Of a stretch of 64,000 nt of DNA, positions 7,484 to 18,983 are shown piece by piece. The stretch is from Lachnospiraceae bacterium (GTDB lineage: Bacteria; Bacillota; Clostridia; Lachnospirales; Lachnospiraceae), in assembly GCA_017546025.1 (NCBI GenBank), contig JAFYYS010000015.1:47814-111813 (forward strand), given 5' to 3'. How positions within the stretch are numbered: the first letter of the stretch is position 1; the number at the start of each line of letters is the position of its first letter. The notes beneath the pieces were generated by a model, which had not been told where the DNA came from, ran no database searches, and was given only the letters and a program-made list of their open reading frames with translations. The translations under genes were made by a program, and so were the position numbers.

Positions 7484-9874
7484 ATGAGTAACAAAAAACG
7501 GGAGATTTCGGATAAGACGAACAAGAATTCCGGAAAGCTTCCGCAGGAAATCGAAGCGGAACTGAGAAGCCGCGGCATCACGGAAGCAGATATCCATGTA
7601 TGTGTCCGCACGGACATGGACCTGAACTGTGATTTCACGCCCGGCTGGCTGATTCTTTTAAAGAATAAGCATCTGATTTCGGCAACGGCCGATCCGCTTT
7701 CCGGAGAAATACACTTTTTTAAGGGAATGGAGACCCGTGCAACGAGAACGGTTTCGAAGGACCGGAAGTGGAACTTCACCGAATTCGATGTCTCCGATTT
7801 GAAAAATGCATACGTGGAGCGTTCCGTCAGCGGCGGATTCCTGATCCTTGTGCATAAGGACAAAGAGGACCCCGAGGCGGAAGGTCTTGCAGAAACTGCG
7901 GCAGCGGTTTCGAACCACTGCATGTCGAGTGCCACGAAGATCGAGCGCCTTTGCGAGAAGCTTGCTGAGGACAAGGAAATCGACGAGGAGTCGATTGAGG
8001 ACGACGAAGAAGAGGAATTCTGCCCGGTTTGCGGCATGATGTATCCGGACGCCGACCGTAAGGTCTGCCCGAAGTGCATGAACAAGAAGTCCATTTTCCG
8101 CCGCACCATCGGCTACCTGAAGCCTTACAAATGGCGGATTGCCGTCATGTTCTGCTGCTATCTGATCACTGCGGGTTTGAACATCGTATGGCCTTATCTG
8201 AACGGCGTTGTTCTGTACAAGAAGGTGCTCGAGAAGAACGACAGGTTCCTTGCCTTTCTTTCGATTGAAGGCAACCGCTTTGCGGTAATCCTTCTGCTTC
8301 TGGTGCTGACGATGGTCATGACCAAGCTGACCATGCAGCTTGTCGGCATCATCCAGGGACGCATGACCGCAAAGATTGTTCCGAGAGTCGTAAGAACAAT
8401 GCGAAACGACGTGTTCGGCGCAATGGGAAAGCTCTCGATCAACTTTTTCACAAGCAAGCAGACCGGTTCTCTGATGACCCGTGTCATGTCCGACTCGGAC
8501 GAGGTTTCCGGGTTCTTCATCGACGGACTGCCGTACTTTCTGATTAACGTTTTCTCCATCATCGCGATGGCAGTTGTCATGTTCAAACTGAGCTGGCCGC
8601 TTGCCATTGTCGCTTTGATGTTCATGCCGGCGGCGTTCATCGTCAGCTGGAAGATGCTCCCGAGACTGTGGCACCGTTACGGCCGCAGACACCGCGCAAC
8701 GAGATCGCTGAACTCGAAGGTTCACGATAACTTAAGCGGCGCGCGTGTCGTAAAGGCTTTCGGTCAGGAAGGCAGCGAAGTAAAGCGTTTTGACAAGAGT
8801 AACGAAAAGGTCAGAAGCGCCGACCTCGCGGTTATGAACTACGACAACAAATTCTCCGCGCTTTATTCGGCAGCCGAGAACCTCGCATCGCTGATGGTTT
8901 ACATCGTCGGCGCATACCTGATTCTCATCCAGAAGCGGTTCGACTATGCGGTGCTCATCACATTTGCCGGATATGTCGGCCAGCTGACCGGTCCGATGGA
9001 CTTCATGTCCTTCTTCTTCCGCTGGTTCACGAACTGCATGAACAGCGCGCAGCGTATGTTTGAAATCATCGATGCCGTTCCCGAGATTCAGGAAAAGGAG
9101 AACGCTGTTTCTCCCGAAACCATCGAAGGCACGATTGAGATGAAGGATGTCACGTTCGGCTACGAGAAGAACAAGCCGGTACTGAAACATATCAACATGA
9201 AGGTCGAGGGCGGTCACATGCTCGGCATCGTCGGACGTTCCGGCGCGGGCAAGACGACCATCGTCAACCTGATTTCGAGACTTTATGACCCGCAGGAGGG
9301 TACGGTCAGCCTGGACGGCATCGACCTGAAGGACCTTTCCTTCAAATCCCTTCGCGGAAACGTGGCAATGGTATCGCAGGAGACCTACATGTTCATGGGA
9401 ACCGTTGCCGAGAACATTGCCTATGCGAAGAAGGACGCAAGCCGTGCGGAAATCATCCGTGCAGCCGTGCTTGCGAGTGCGCATGACTTCATCTGCCGCA
9501 TGCCGGACGGATACGACACAATCATCGGGTCGTCGGGCCGTGAGCTTTCGGGCGGTGAAAGACAGCGTATTTCGATTGCGCGTGCCATCCTTGCAAATCC
9601 GAAGATTCTGATTCTTGACGAGGCAACCGCAGCCGTGGATACCGAAACCGAGCAGGCGATTCAGCAGTCCATCAACATGCTGATCAAGGGACGTACGACG
9701 ATTTCAATCGCCCACCGTCTGTCGACGCTTCGTGACGCGGATACGCTGATTGTCATTGACGAAGGTAAGATTGTCGAGGAAGGAACGCACGAAGAGCTTC
9801 TCGCGAAGAAGGGCGTTTATTACAAGCTGAAGGAACTCCAGACCAAGGCGCTTGCGCTGAAGGGAATCGAGTAA
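7484..9874 (+). CDS. ABC exporter half-transporter with N-terminal PH-like/zinc-ribbon domain (first of pair)
   Basis: A 796-residue fusion of a cytosolic N-terminal domain (about residues 1-200), a six-helix exporter domain (about 205-510) and an ATPase (about 540-790). The N-terminal part ends in an acidic stretch and a four-cysteine ribbon, CPVCGMMYPDADRKVCPKCM, just before the first helix. The ATPase is intact: Walker A GRSGAGKTT, signature LSGGERQR, Walker B ILILDEATAAVD, H-loop IAHRLST. The layout resembles transporters with a DUF1854 partner, which in other bacteria are linked to cyanophycin loci; no cyanophycin synthetase is present here. The start at 7484 follows GAGGATAAC. The substrate is unknown; it is probably a heterodimer with the second ABC gene. 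Confidence 0.85.
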   Translation: MSNKKREISDKTNKNSGKLPQEIEAELRSRGITEADIHVCVRTDMDLNCDFTPGWLILLKNKHLISATADPLSGEIHFFKGMETRATRTVSKDRKWNFTEFDVSDLKNAYVERSVSGGFLILVHKDKEDPEAEGLAETAAAVSNHCMSSATKIERLCEKLAEDKEIDEESIEDDEEEEFCPVCGMMYPDADRKVCPKCMNKKSIFRRTIGYLKPYKWRIAVMFCCYLITAGLNIVWPYLNGVVLYKKVLEKNDRFLAFLSIEGNRFAVILLLLVLTMVMTKLTMQLVGIIQGRMTAKIVPRVVRTMRNDVFGAMGKLSINFFTSKQTGSLMTRVMSDSDEVSGFFIDGLPYFLINVFSIIAMAVVMFKLSWPLAIVALMFMPAAFIVSWKMLPRLWHRYGRRHRATRSLNSKVHDNLSGARVVKAFGQEGSEVKRFDKSNEKVRSADLAVMNYDNKFSALYSAAENLASLMVYIVGAYLILIQKRFDYAVLITFAGYVGQLTGPMDFMSFFFRWFTNCMNSAQRMFEIIDAVPEIQEKENAVSPETIEGTIEMKDVTFGYEKNKPVLKHINMKVEGGHMLGIVGRSGAGKTTIVNLISRLYDPQEGTVSLDGIDLKDLSFKSLRGNVAMVSQETYMFMGTVAENIAYAKKDASRAEIIRAAVLASAHDFICRMPDGYDTIIGSSGRELSGGERQRISIARAILANPKILILDEATAAVDTETEQAIQQSINMLIKGRTTISIAHRLSTLRDADTLIVIDEGKIVEEGTHEELLAKKGVYYKLKELQTKALALKGIE

Positions 9875-9891
9875 TCAAAAGCTGATTAAAG

Positions 9892-9907
9892 CGGTGCTTC
9901 GGCACCG
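9892..9907 (+). promoter_or_regulatory. Intercistronic UUCG-tetraloop hairpin
   Basis: CGGTGC (9892-9897), loop TTCG, GCACCG (9902-9907), ending 15 bases before the DUF1854 start. C(UUCG)G is an exceptionally stable loop. With no T-run behind it, it probably acts on mRNA decay or translation rather than termination (inference). Confidence 0.45.
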
Positions 9908-9922
9908 GGACAGGAGAACAAA

Positions 9923-10513
9923 ATGGGTTTTAAGAATTTTGAAGGAGCCGATGAAGAGTTCAATCTCGAGCAGATGGAAGCCGAGACCGACGCCATGCTT
10001 CGTCTTCGCTATCTGAATGCGGAAAATGCGACGTTTGCCCGCACGCCCGGCGGCTTTGTCTCTTTGGACATCGTCGGGGAGGCGGATGCCGTGTCGCCGG
10101 AGCATTACGACCGCGTGCGCGTCGTGAGAAGCTTCCCGTTCACCGCTCCGAATACATACATTTCCATCCGCACGACGGAGGAGAAGAGCAAGGAAATCGG
10201 CATCATCAAGGACATCACGAAGGATGTTTCGAAGGAGACGAGAAAGATGCTCGAGGAGCAGATGAATCTCCGCTATTTCACGCCGGTTATCACGAAAATC
10301 AACGACATTAAGGAAGAGTACGGTCACGCTTACTGGGACGTTGTGACGACCGAGGGACCGTGCAAATTTGTCATCTACATGAATTCGAGCTCGGTTGTAA
10401 GCCTGAGCGACGTCAGACTGATGATTTCCGACCTCGACGGCAACCGCTTCGAGATTCCGGATTACACAAAGCTGACTGCGGGAGAACTGAAAAAGCTCGA
10501 CCTGTTCCTGTAA
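9923..10513 (+). CDS. DUF1854 family protein
   Basis: A 196-residue soluble protein with no signal peptide or membrane helix. It matches what I know of the DUF1854 family: an N-terminal segment with LRYLNAENATFARTPGGFVSLDIVGEADAV, a middle part rich in charged residues (FPFTAPNTYISIRTTEEKSKEIGIIKDI), and the closing motif VRLMISDLDGNRFEIPDYTKL, where the D-x-D-G-N-R-F/Y tail is characteristic. The family is described next to ABC transporters with N-terminal accessory domains, including some at cyanophycin loci. Here it lies between the two half-transporter genes, with a good AGGAG site. The molecular role is not established; a cytosolic adaptor for the transporter is my inference. Confidence 0.8.
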   Translation: MGFKNFEGADEEFNLEQMEAETDAMLRLRYLNAENATFARTPGGFVSLDIVGEADAVSPEHYDRVRVVRSFPFTAPNTYISIRTTEEKSKEIGIIKDITKDVSKETRKMLEEQMNLRYFTPVITKINDIKEEYGHAYWDVVTTEGPCKFVIYMNSSSVVSLSDVRLMISDLDGNRFEIPDYTKLTAGELKKLDLFL

Positions 10514-10523
10514 TGATGACAAA

Positions 10524-10542
10524 GGCATGACGGGGTCATGCC
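10524..10542 (+). promoter_or_regulatory. Intercistronic hairpin before the second ABC gene
   Basis: GGCATGAC (10524-10531), loop GGG, GTCATGCC (10535-10542), a perfect eight-pair stem 20 bases before the start codon and without a T-run. It is the third hairpin in this three-gene unit. Confidence 0.45.
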
Positions 10543-10562
10543 GAACCGGAAAGGAAGAAACC

Positions 10563-12782
10563 ATGAACTTAAATTTTGAACTGCCGGCGGCGCAAAGAAG
10601 CGCCTTTAAGCCGGCGGACGGAGAGGAAATCCGGTACTGTTCGCCCTGCGACATCGGGACTGACGGAAAGCTTACGCACGACCGCTACCTTGTCGTGACC
10701 GACACGAGACTGCTCGTGATTTCGGGAACGACGGTGGAGACGGAGCTGCAGCTTTCCGACATCACGTACCTCAAGTGCGATCCGCTTGTGAACAACGGAC
10801 TGCTTGTTGCGAAGACCGTGCAGAATCCCGAGGAGCACATCCTTGCGAGATTCACGATGAAGCACGTGAGCCGCGTCGCATTTGTCGCAAAGGGTGCGCT
10901 GCTCCTTCGGGACGGCATCAAAAAGCAGGTAATCAGCCGGGAATACGACAAGACCTGTCCAATCTGCGGACGGGCGCTTCGCGGCACGAGAGAGTGCCCG
11001 AAATGCAGTCACAAGCCTTCCGTCCTTTGGAAGTTTTTCAAGCTCTGCGGAGCTTATAAGCTGTGGCTTTTCATCATCGCCCTTTTGATGGTCGGTGTTG
11101 CCGCAGTGCAGCTTCTGGTACCGAAGATTCAGCAGGTTTTCATTGACGATTACCTGAAGCCGGGCCGCGGCGGATGGGCGGAAATCGGTGTCTACGCCGT
11201 CATCATGATCGGTGTCACGGCCGTCACGATTCTGCTGCACGTGCTTCGTTACTGGATGTGTATTTCGATGGGAACGAAGATGAGCATGGACCTTCGTGCC
11301 ATGCTCTATAAAAAGATTCAGATGCTGTCGCTTTCGTTCATTCAGGACCGCCGTCCGGGCGAGCTGATGAACCGTATTGTGGACGATACGAGACAGGTCA
11401 GAAGATTCATGGAGGAAGCGTTCGCCGGAATGTTCTCCTGCCTGATTTCGATGGTTTCCGTTGTCATTGTCATGATGACGATGGACTGGAAGCTGACGCT
11501 GATGTCGGTCATCTTCGTGCCGATTGCCCTGGGCATTTCGGTATCGTTCTGGAGAAACATTCACAGACGGTTCCATATGCAGTGGCACCGCTTCGACAAG
11601 ACGAACAGCGGCCTGCAGGACATCCTGTCGGGCATGCGTGTCGTGAAGTCGTTCGGCACCGAGGAGCAGGAGACCGAGAACTTCAAAAAGCTCACCGGCG
11701 AGTTCGCCAAGATTCAGGAGCGTAACGAGGTTTTCTGGGCTTCGCTGTTCCCGCTGATTTCGTTCGTCATGGGTCTCGGCGTATACGTTGTCACCTATTT
11801 CGGCGGTCTCGGCGTACTGGAGGACCGCTTCACGGTCGGCCAGCTCCAGCAGTTCATCAACTACACCTGGATGCTGTACGGACCGCTCGGCTGGATGACC
11901 TTCCTGCCGCGTATGATTACGCAGCTGATGACAAGCCTTGAGCGTATTTACGACGTCATGGACGAGGAGCCTTTAATCAGGGATCGGGAAAATGCCAAGG
12001 ATATCGACCTGAAGGGCGAAGTGGAATTCAAGGACGTTACATTCGGTTACCGTTCTTACGAGCCGGTGCTTGAGAAGATCAACCTGAAGGTGAAGCCGGG
12101 CGAGATGATCGGTCTGGTCGGCGCGTCCGGTACCGGAAAGAGCACGCTCATCAACCTGATCATGCGACTTTACGAGGTGGACGACGGACACCTTCTGATT
12201 GACGGAACGGACATCAACGATCTGCAGATTGAAAAATACCACTCGCAGATCGGCGTGGTTCTGCAGGAGAACTTCCTCTTTGCAGGCACCATTTACAACA
12301 ACCTGAAATTTGCCAAGCCCGATGCGACCGAGGAGGAGATCATCATGGCGGCCAAGATGGCCAATGCGCATGATTTCATCGTGAAGACGCCGGACGGCTA
12401 CAACACATACGTCGGCGAGCACGGCTACAGCCTTTCGGGCGGCGAGCGCCAACGTCTGGCAATCGCAAGAGCCATTCTCAACAAGCCGAGGCTTCTCATT
12501 CTCGATGAGGCGACTTCCGCCCTCGATACCGAGAGCGAGTACCTGATTCAGAAGGCGCTTGAGCGGCTTACGGCAAATTGCACCACATTTGCCATCGCAC
12601 ACCGTCTTTCGACGCTGAAGGATGCAGACCGTCTTGTTGTCATTGACGGACACCGCATTGCCGAGGTCGGAACGCACAATGAGCTGATGGAGCAAAAAGG
12701 AATTTACTACAAACTGGTTACCGCACAGCTGCAGATGCAGGCATTAAAGCCCGAAGCAGCCGGGGAGCAGGCGGCCGGTTAA
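10563..12782 (+). CDS. ABC exporter half-transporter with N-terminal PH-like/zinc-ribbon domain (second of pair)
   Basis: A 739-residue homologue of the first ABC gene. Residues 1-150 form a soluble beta-rich domain (DRYLVVTDTRLLVIS resembles a PH-like core) ending in the ribbon CPICGRALRGTRECPKC. A six-helix exporter domain and an ATPase follow: Walker A GASGTGKST, signature LSGGERQR, Walker B LLILDEATSALD, H-loop IAHRLST. Both catalytic glutamates are present in the pair, so a heterodimer would have two active ATP sites. The start at 10563 follows AAAGGAAG; an upstream in-frame start at 10527 lies within the hairpin and is less likely. It ends 17 bases before mutY. The substrate is unknown. 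Confidence 0.85.
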   Translation: MNLNFELPAAQRSAFKPADGEEIRYCSPCDIGTDGKLTHDRYLVVTDTRLLVISGTTVETELQLSDITYLKCDPLVNNGLLVAKTVQNPEEHILARFTMKHVSRVAFVAKGALLLRDGIKKQVISREYDKTCPICGRALRGTRECPKCSHKPSVLWKFFKLCGAYKLWLFIIALLMVGVAAVQLLVPKIQQVFIDDYLKPGRGGWAEIGVYAVIMIGVTAVTILLHVLRYWMCISMGTKMSMDLRAMLYKKIQMLSLSFIQDRRPGELMNRIVDDTRQVRRFMEEAFAGMFSCLISMVSVVIVMMTMDWKLTLMSVIFVPIALGISVSFWRNIHRRFHMQWHRFDKTNSGLQDILSGMRVVKSFGTEEQETENFKKLTGEFAKIQERNEVFWASLFPLISFVMGLGVYVVTYFGGLGVLEDRFTVGQLQQFINYTWMLYGPLGWMTFLPRMITQLMTSLERIYDVMDEEPLIRDRENAKDIDLKGEVEFKDVTFGYRSYEPVLEKINLKVKPGEMIGLVGASGTGKSTLINLIMRLYEVDDGHLLIDGTDINDLQIEKYHSQIGVVLQENFLFAGTIYNNLKFAKPDATEEEIIMAAKMANAHDFIVKTPDGYNTYVGEHGYSLSGGERQRLAIARAILNKPRLLILDEATSALDTESEYLIQKALERLTANCTTFAIAHRLSTLKDADRLVVIDGHRIAEVGTHNELMEQKGIYYKLVTAQLQMQALKPEAAGEQAAG

Positions 12783-12799
12783 ACAGAAAGGAGCGGACC

Positions 12800-13867
12800 G
12801 TGGACAGACTTGAGGAAATGATTCCCTATCTCTTACATTGGTACCGTTATAACGCGAGGGTTCTTCCGTGGAGGGAGGACCCTTCTGCTTATCATGTCTG
12901 GATTTCGGAAATCATGCTGCAGCAGACAAGGGTGGAGGCCGTCCGGTCGTACTACCAGAGGTTCCTTGCGGAGCTTCCGGACATCCGGGCGCTTGCAGAA
13001 TGCCCGGATGACAGGCTGATGAAGCTTTGGGAAGGACTCGGATACTATTCCCGCTGCAGAAACCTGAAGAAGGCGGCGCAGCTTGTCTGCGAGCAGTACG
13101 GCGGCGAACTGCCGGCCGATTACAAAAAGCTCCGCGAACTGCCGGGCATCGGGGATTACACGGCGGGTGCCGTTTCCTCGATTGCGTTCGGGCTTCCCGA
13201 GCCGGCCGTTGACGGCAACCTGCTGCGCGTCTGCGCGAGACTGACCGGAAGCCGGGAGGATATTCTGTCACCGGCGGTCAAGAAGAACCTGACCGAACGG
13301 CTCAGAGCCGTCATGCCCGAAAGAGAGTCCGGTGCGCTGAACCAGGCGCTGATGGATCTCGGCGCATGCATCTGCCTGCCGAACGGCACGCCGCACTGCG
13401 AGGACTGCCCGCTCATGCACCTTTGCGTGGCATTTTCCGAAGGCACGGTATCGGAGATCCCGGTGAGGGCCGCGAAGAAGGAGAGAAGGACCGAGAAGAG
13501 GACCGTTTTTCTGCTGTTTAGAGAGGGCAGGGTGCTGCTTCACAAAAGACCCGAAAAGGGACTTTTGGCAGGACTTTACGAGTTTCCGAACGTATCGGGC
13601 GCCCTCACGGCGAAGGCAGCAAAAGAGGCTTTGAAGGAGCTTCTTCCGATGCTTTCCCTTACGGACGGAAAGCTCAAAAAAGAAGAGGATGCCGTGCATA
13701 TTTTCACGCACATCAAGTGGGAGATGAAGGCTTACCGCGGGACGGTTTCTGCGGAGGATTCCGCGCTTTCCGAGGACTATATCTGGGTCGATGAAAACGC
13801 ATTTAAGGCCGAATGTTCCGTGCCTTCCGCCTTCGGAAAATGGGACGTCTTTTCGAAAAAGGGTTGA
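12800..13867 (+). CDS. mutY: A/G-specific adenine DNA glycosylase
   Basis: Removes adenine mispaired with 8-oxoguanine. Residues 1-220 form the helix-hairpin-helix glycosylase domain: catalytic Glu37 in WISEIMLQQTRVE, hairpin LPGIGDYTAGAV (about 115-126), and catalytic Asp138 in AVDGNLLRVCARL. A four-cysteine iron-sulphur loop follows (CICLPNGTPHCEDCPLMHLC region), then a C-terminal NUDIX-like domain (about 230-350) that reads 8-oxoguanine. At 355 residues it is full length. The start is GTG with GAAAGGAG eight bases upstream. It follows the transporter genes closely and may be read from the same transcript. Confidence 0.93.
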   Translation: MDRLEEMIPYLLHWYRYNARVLPWREDPSAYHVWISEIMLQQTRVEAVRSYYQRFLAELPDIRALAECPDDRLMKLWEGLGYYSRCRNLKKAAQLVCEQYGGELPADYKKLRELPGIGDYTAGAVSSIAFGLPEPAVDGNLLRVCARLTGSREDILSPAVKKNLTERLRAVMPERESGALNQALMDLGACICLPNGTPHCEDCPLMHLCVAFSEGTVSEIPVRAAKKERRTEKRTVFLLFREGRVLLHKRPEKGLLAGLYEFPNVSGALTAKAAKEALKELLPMLSLTDGKLKKEEDAVHIFTHIKWEMKAYRGTVSAEDSALSEDYIWVDENAFKAECSVPSAFGKWDVFSKKG

Positions 13868-13892
13868 AGACGGGGCAAAGAACGGCTACAAT
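13864..13892 (+). promoter_or_regulatory. Sigma-A promoter for the 13.9 kb membrane protein
   Basis: TTGAAG (13864-13869), a 17-base spacer and TACAAT (13887-13892). The -35 overlaps the mutY stop codon. Confidence 0.55.
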
Positions 13893-13921
13893 AGGGGGAG
13901 CGTATAAGGAGGAGAAGAACC

Positions 13922-14899
13922 TTGCAGGAGTATTTTTCTGATTATCAGAGTCTTGCGCAGGAATACGAGAGACTCGCATCGAAGCGGAAGAATTCGAAGA
14001 AATGGTTTAAGTGGATTTCGCTGGCATTCATTCCGTTGGTTGCGGTACTGATGACAGGGACCATAGCAACGGATGCCGATGTGTTTTCGGCTTTGGGAGG
14101 GCTGACCCTTCTCGGTTACATGGCGTTTTGGGGACTCAGCATCCCGTATCTGCTTCTGACCAGAAACAAGGAAAGAAATAAGGAGATGGAGGCGTTTTAC
14201 AAAAAGGCCGCTTATGAGGAGGCCGCGCCTTACATCGACGGTTTTTCTTTCGCGCCGCTCGGAGGTCTGTCCGAGGAAACGTTATACGGAAGCGGCCTCG
14301 TGAACGACGGAAGACCGGATGTTCGGAACTATTACAAAGACCCGCCGGTGCGGTCGCATCTGATCAACAAGGAATACATGACCGGCATCTGCAACGGAAT
14401 CCGGTTTGAGAGGGCCAATGTGAATCTGTCGCCGGGCAGGGAAGTGTTCGAAGTGAACTGGATGGTATTTACCCTTCCCGAGAATACAATGACGGGGCTC
14501 ACGTATATGTCGGGCCGGTTCATCGCCCGGAATGCCACGTCCGATTTTCCGGGGAAATCGCTCGGAAAAGCGAAGGACGGCGGGCTGTTCTTCCATATGG
14601 GCGGAGAAAAGCCGTCGGAGTACCATAAGCAGTGTCTGATGCGGCTTGCGGCCGCCATCGGAAGCGACTGCGAGTTGAGCCTGTTCGGCAACAAGCTGCA
14701 TGTGCTTGTGCGCCGCGAGGGCTATATCAGCGACATTCCGCTGCATCTTTCGGAGCTCGGTGAGGACGAAATCAGACGTCAGCTGTCCGGTCGGATTGCC
14801 GAAATCACGGAGTGTGTGAAATCGATGCCTGAGGTGTTCCCGGAGGGCATCACGGAAACGAAAAAAAGAAAACCCGACACCGTAAGGATGCCGGGATGA
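13922..14899 (+). CDS. Two-helix membrane protein of unknown function
   Basis: 325 residues. A basic N-terminus (ERLASKRKNSKKW) leads into two hydrophobic helices, about residues 36-54 and 59-80. A cytosolic domain of about 240 residues follows, containing NGIRFERANVNLS, GRFIARNATSDFPGK and the closing LFGNKLHVLVRREG. This layout, two helices then a globular domain ending in a self-recognition-like beta segment, recalls DUF3137-type proteins, but I cannot confirm the match. The start is TTG with AAGGAGGAG upstream; no ATG fits with a ribosome site. It has its own promoter and terminator, so it is a single-gene unit. Confidence 0.7.
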   Translation: MQEYFSDYQSLAQEYERLASKRKNSKKWFKWISLAFIPLVAVLMTGTIATDADVFSALGGLTLLGYMAFWGLSIPYLLLTRNKERNKEMEAFYKKAAYEEAAPYIDGFSFAPLGGLSEETLYGSGLVNDGRPDVRNYYKDPPVRSHLINKEYMTGICNGIRFERANVNLSPGREVFEVNWMVFTLPENTMTGLTYMSGRFIARNATSDFPGKSLGKAKDGGLFFHMGGEKPSEYHKQCLMRLAAAIGSDCELSLFGNKLHVLVRREGYISDIPLHLSELGEDEIRRQLSGRIAEITECVKSMPEVFPEGITETKKRKPDTVRMPG

Positions 14900-14904
14900 C
14901 GGGT

Positions 14905-14937
14905 ACGGGCTGTAGGCTTCTACAGCCCGTATTTTTT
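14905..14937 (+). terminator. Intrinsic terminator overlapping the end of the convergent patatin gene
   Basis: ACGGGCTGTAG (14905-14915), a four-base loop, CTACAGCCCGT (14920-14930), then A and six T. The right arm encodes the last residues of the opposing patatin gene, so the hairpin is embedded in its 3' coding end. Confidence 0.85.
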
Positions 14938-15876
14938 CATGATGGAATCAATCTTGGAGCGGTTGCGGTCGATGTCCTGCACGTGCTCGGAAACACGGGT
15001 AAGGGACGATGCGCGCTCGCGGTCCTGCGCGATTCTTAAGCGCTTTTCTTCTTCGGAGGGCGGGAACCCGTCCGCTTTTCTTTTGGCGTATTCAAAGGCA
15101 CGGATTGCGTCGTAGTAGCCGAGCTGAAGCCGGAACATTGCATTCTTTCCGTCGAAATCAAGCGTGCCCGAGAAGAGCGAGCCGATGTCTGAACTCGGCG
15201 AGATTTCGATGACCGAATCCGCACGGGAGAGCAGATACGGGTCGGACTCCTGATTCGGAGAACACTTGACGATAATCAGATCCGTGAGGCCGGTCTCGAT
15301 GAGCGGGCGAATCGGCACGGGCTCGTAAAGACCGCCGTCCCTATACCAGCTGCCGTCAATCTCAACGGGAGCGTACACGAGCGGAATGGACGTCGAAGCA
15401 AGGAGCAGTTTCTTGATGTATTCGGGGGAATGTCCGTTGACCAGAAGGAATTCGCCTTCGCGGTCATAGCGGTCTTCCCGAAGACTGCTCACGGCCGAGC
15501 CGATCTGCGCGGGAATCTTGGAAGATTCCGGAGCATCGGTCTTCGTAACCGTGATGTAAGCGGGGACGGGACTTTGGGAGACCTTATTCAGGTCGACCTT
15601 TTCGTCCATCAGCTTGCTGAGTTCCTCACGGGAGCAGTAGCCGTCCGGTTCCATGTTTAAGAAGTGAATGGGCTTAATGCTGACCCAGGTTTCCTCCGCT
15701 GTCCGGTAATTGCCGTTTAGCAGCAAAACCGCGTTTAACGCGCCGACGGAGCTGCCGGAGATGCCTCTGATGTTCGCATCGATTCCGAGCTCATGGAGCG
15801 CTTTGAATACACCGACCTGATAGGAGCCTTTTCCTCCGCCTCCGGAAAGAACGAGGCCGTATTTTTTGTTGTTCAT
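14920..15876 (-). CDS. Patatin-like phospholipase (RssA type)
   Basis: A 318-residue serine hydrolase with a Ser-Asp dyad, probably cleaving acyl chains from lipids at the membrane. The oxyanion loop is SGGGGKGSYQVGV (residues 11-23), the nucleophile Ser43 lies in GSSVG, and the catalytic Asp is in WYRDGGLYEPVPI near residue 190. The C-terminal third is charged and ends in a helix predicted from EHVQDIDRNRSKIDSIMKKYGL. The start at 15876 is preceded by GGGGGGA and begins directly with the family fold; a longer open frame adds 42 unrelated residues. It is alone on this strand between two plus-strand units. Confidence 0.87.
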   Translation of the reverse strand: MNNKKYGLVLSGGGGKGSYQVGVFKALHELGIDANIRGISGSSVGALNAVLLLNGNYRTAEETWVSIKPIHFLNMEPDGYCSREELSKLMDEKVDLNKVSQSPVPAYITVTKTDAPESSKIPAQIGSAVSSLREDRYDREGEFLLVNGHSPEYIKKLLLASTSIPLVYAPVEIDGSWYRDGGLYEPVPIRPLIETGLTDLIIVKCSPNQESDPYLLSRADSVIEISPSSDIGSLFSGTLDFDGKNAMFRLQLGYYDAIRAFEYAKRKADGFPPSEEEKRLRIAQDRERASSLTRVSEHVQDIDRNRSKIDSIMKKYGL

Positions 15877-15995
15877 CGGTGGATATCCCCCCTTTTCCTG
15901 CGGCACAGGGTGCCTTTTTAGAAAGTCTATCACATTTTCCTTCGGAAGACAACGAAAAAGGTGGCAAATACAGGCAAATTCCTGCATTTCTTTAA

Positions 15996-16024
15996 TTGTC
16001 ATTTCGCGCGGTATATGGTATGAT
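15996..16024 (+). promoter_or_regulatory. Sigma-A promoter for the YesL-glgB unit
   Basis: TTGTCA (15996-16001), a 17-base spacer and TATGAT (16019-16024), about 30 bases before the YesL-like start. The run to 26591 has only short gaps, so this may drive a long transcript. Confidence 0.65.
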
Positions 16025-16055
16025 AATTATGTATGTGCTTTTTTCGGAGGTTGTA

Positions 16056-16709
16056 ATGAGCAAAGTTTTCGATGTTGACAACAAATTCTTCTCCGCCCTC
16101 TCCAAGATCTGGGATCTCATGGTGGTGGATTTTCTTTGGATTATCACGCTTCCGGCCTTCATCGGACCGGCCTGCACGGCAATGTATTATGCCATTGTCA
16201 AGAACATTCGGAAGAGCAGAGGATATCCGTCCAAAACCTTCTTCCATTCGTTTAAACAGAACTTCAAACAGGCTGCCTTCATCGGCATCGGCCAGATCGT
16301 CATCGCGGCCGGCCTGATTTTCTCGTTCCTTGTGGCACAGGGAATGAACGAGAAGAGCTACATCGGCCAGGTTTATTACTGGCTTGTCATCATCCTGTCG
16401 GTGCTGTTCGTGATGGTCAGCATCTACGTTTATCCGGTTCTGTCGCGTTTCTCGATGAAAACCAAGGATATTCTGAAGTTGAGCCTTTATATGAGCTTCC
16501 GGCATTTTCCGACAACGCTTTTCGGTATGCTCGGACTGGTCGGAGTCGTATTGCTCGGGGACTACTTTCTGTTAAGCCCGATTGTATTGTTTGCCCCCGC
16601 CGTATATGTTCTGATTCTTTCGCTGCTGATGGAAAGAGTGCTTCGTGTTTACATGCCGAAGAAAGAGGATCAGGACGAAATTGAGCAGGAAGCCTGGTAT
16701 TACGAGTAA
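16056..16709 (+). CDS. YesL-like (DUF624) membrane protein
   Basis: 217 residues with about five membrane helices. The DUF624/YesL signature is in the first third: FFSALSKIWDLMVVDFLWIITLPAFIGPACTAMYYAIVK, followed by a basic loop (RKSRGYPSKTFFHSFKQNFKQA) and paired hydrophobic segments near 85-145 and 160-195. The tail is acidic and cytosolic. Family members often lie beside sugar transport or carbohydrate genes, and this one precedes glgB by 21 bases. Function is unknown. ATG 16056 is chosen for the TCGGAGG five bases upstream; the longer frame begins inside the promoter. Confidence 0.8.
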   Translation: MSKVFDVDNKFFSALSKIWDLMVVDFLWIITLPAFIGPACTAMYYAIVKNIRKSRGYPSKTFFHSFKQNFKQAAFIGIGQIVIAAGLIFSFLVAQGMNEKSYIGQVYYWLVIILSVLFVMVSIYVYPVLSRFSMKTKDILKLSLYMSFRHFPTTLFGMLGLVGVVLLGDYFLLSPIVLFAPAVYVLILSLLMERVLRVYMPKKEDQDEIEQEAWYYE

Positions 16710-16730
16710 ATTTCCGAAAGGAGATCAGCT

Positions 16731-18974
<2,244 letters not shown>

Positions 18975-18983
18975 TGAGGGATT

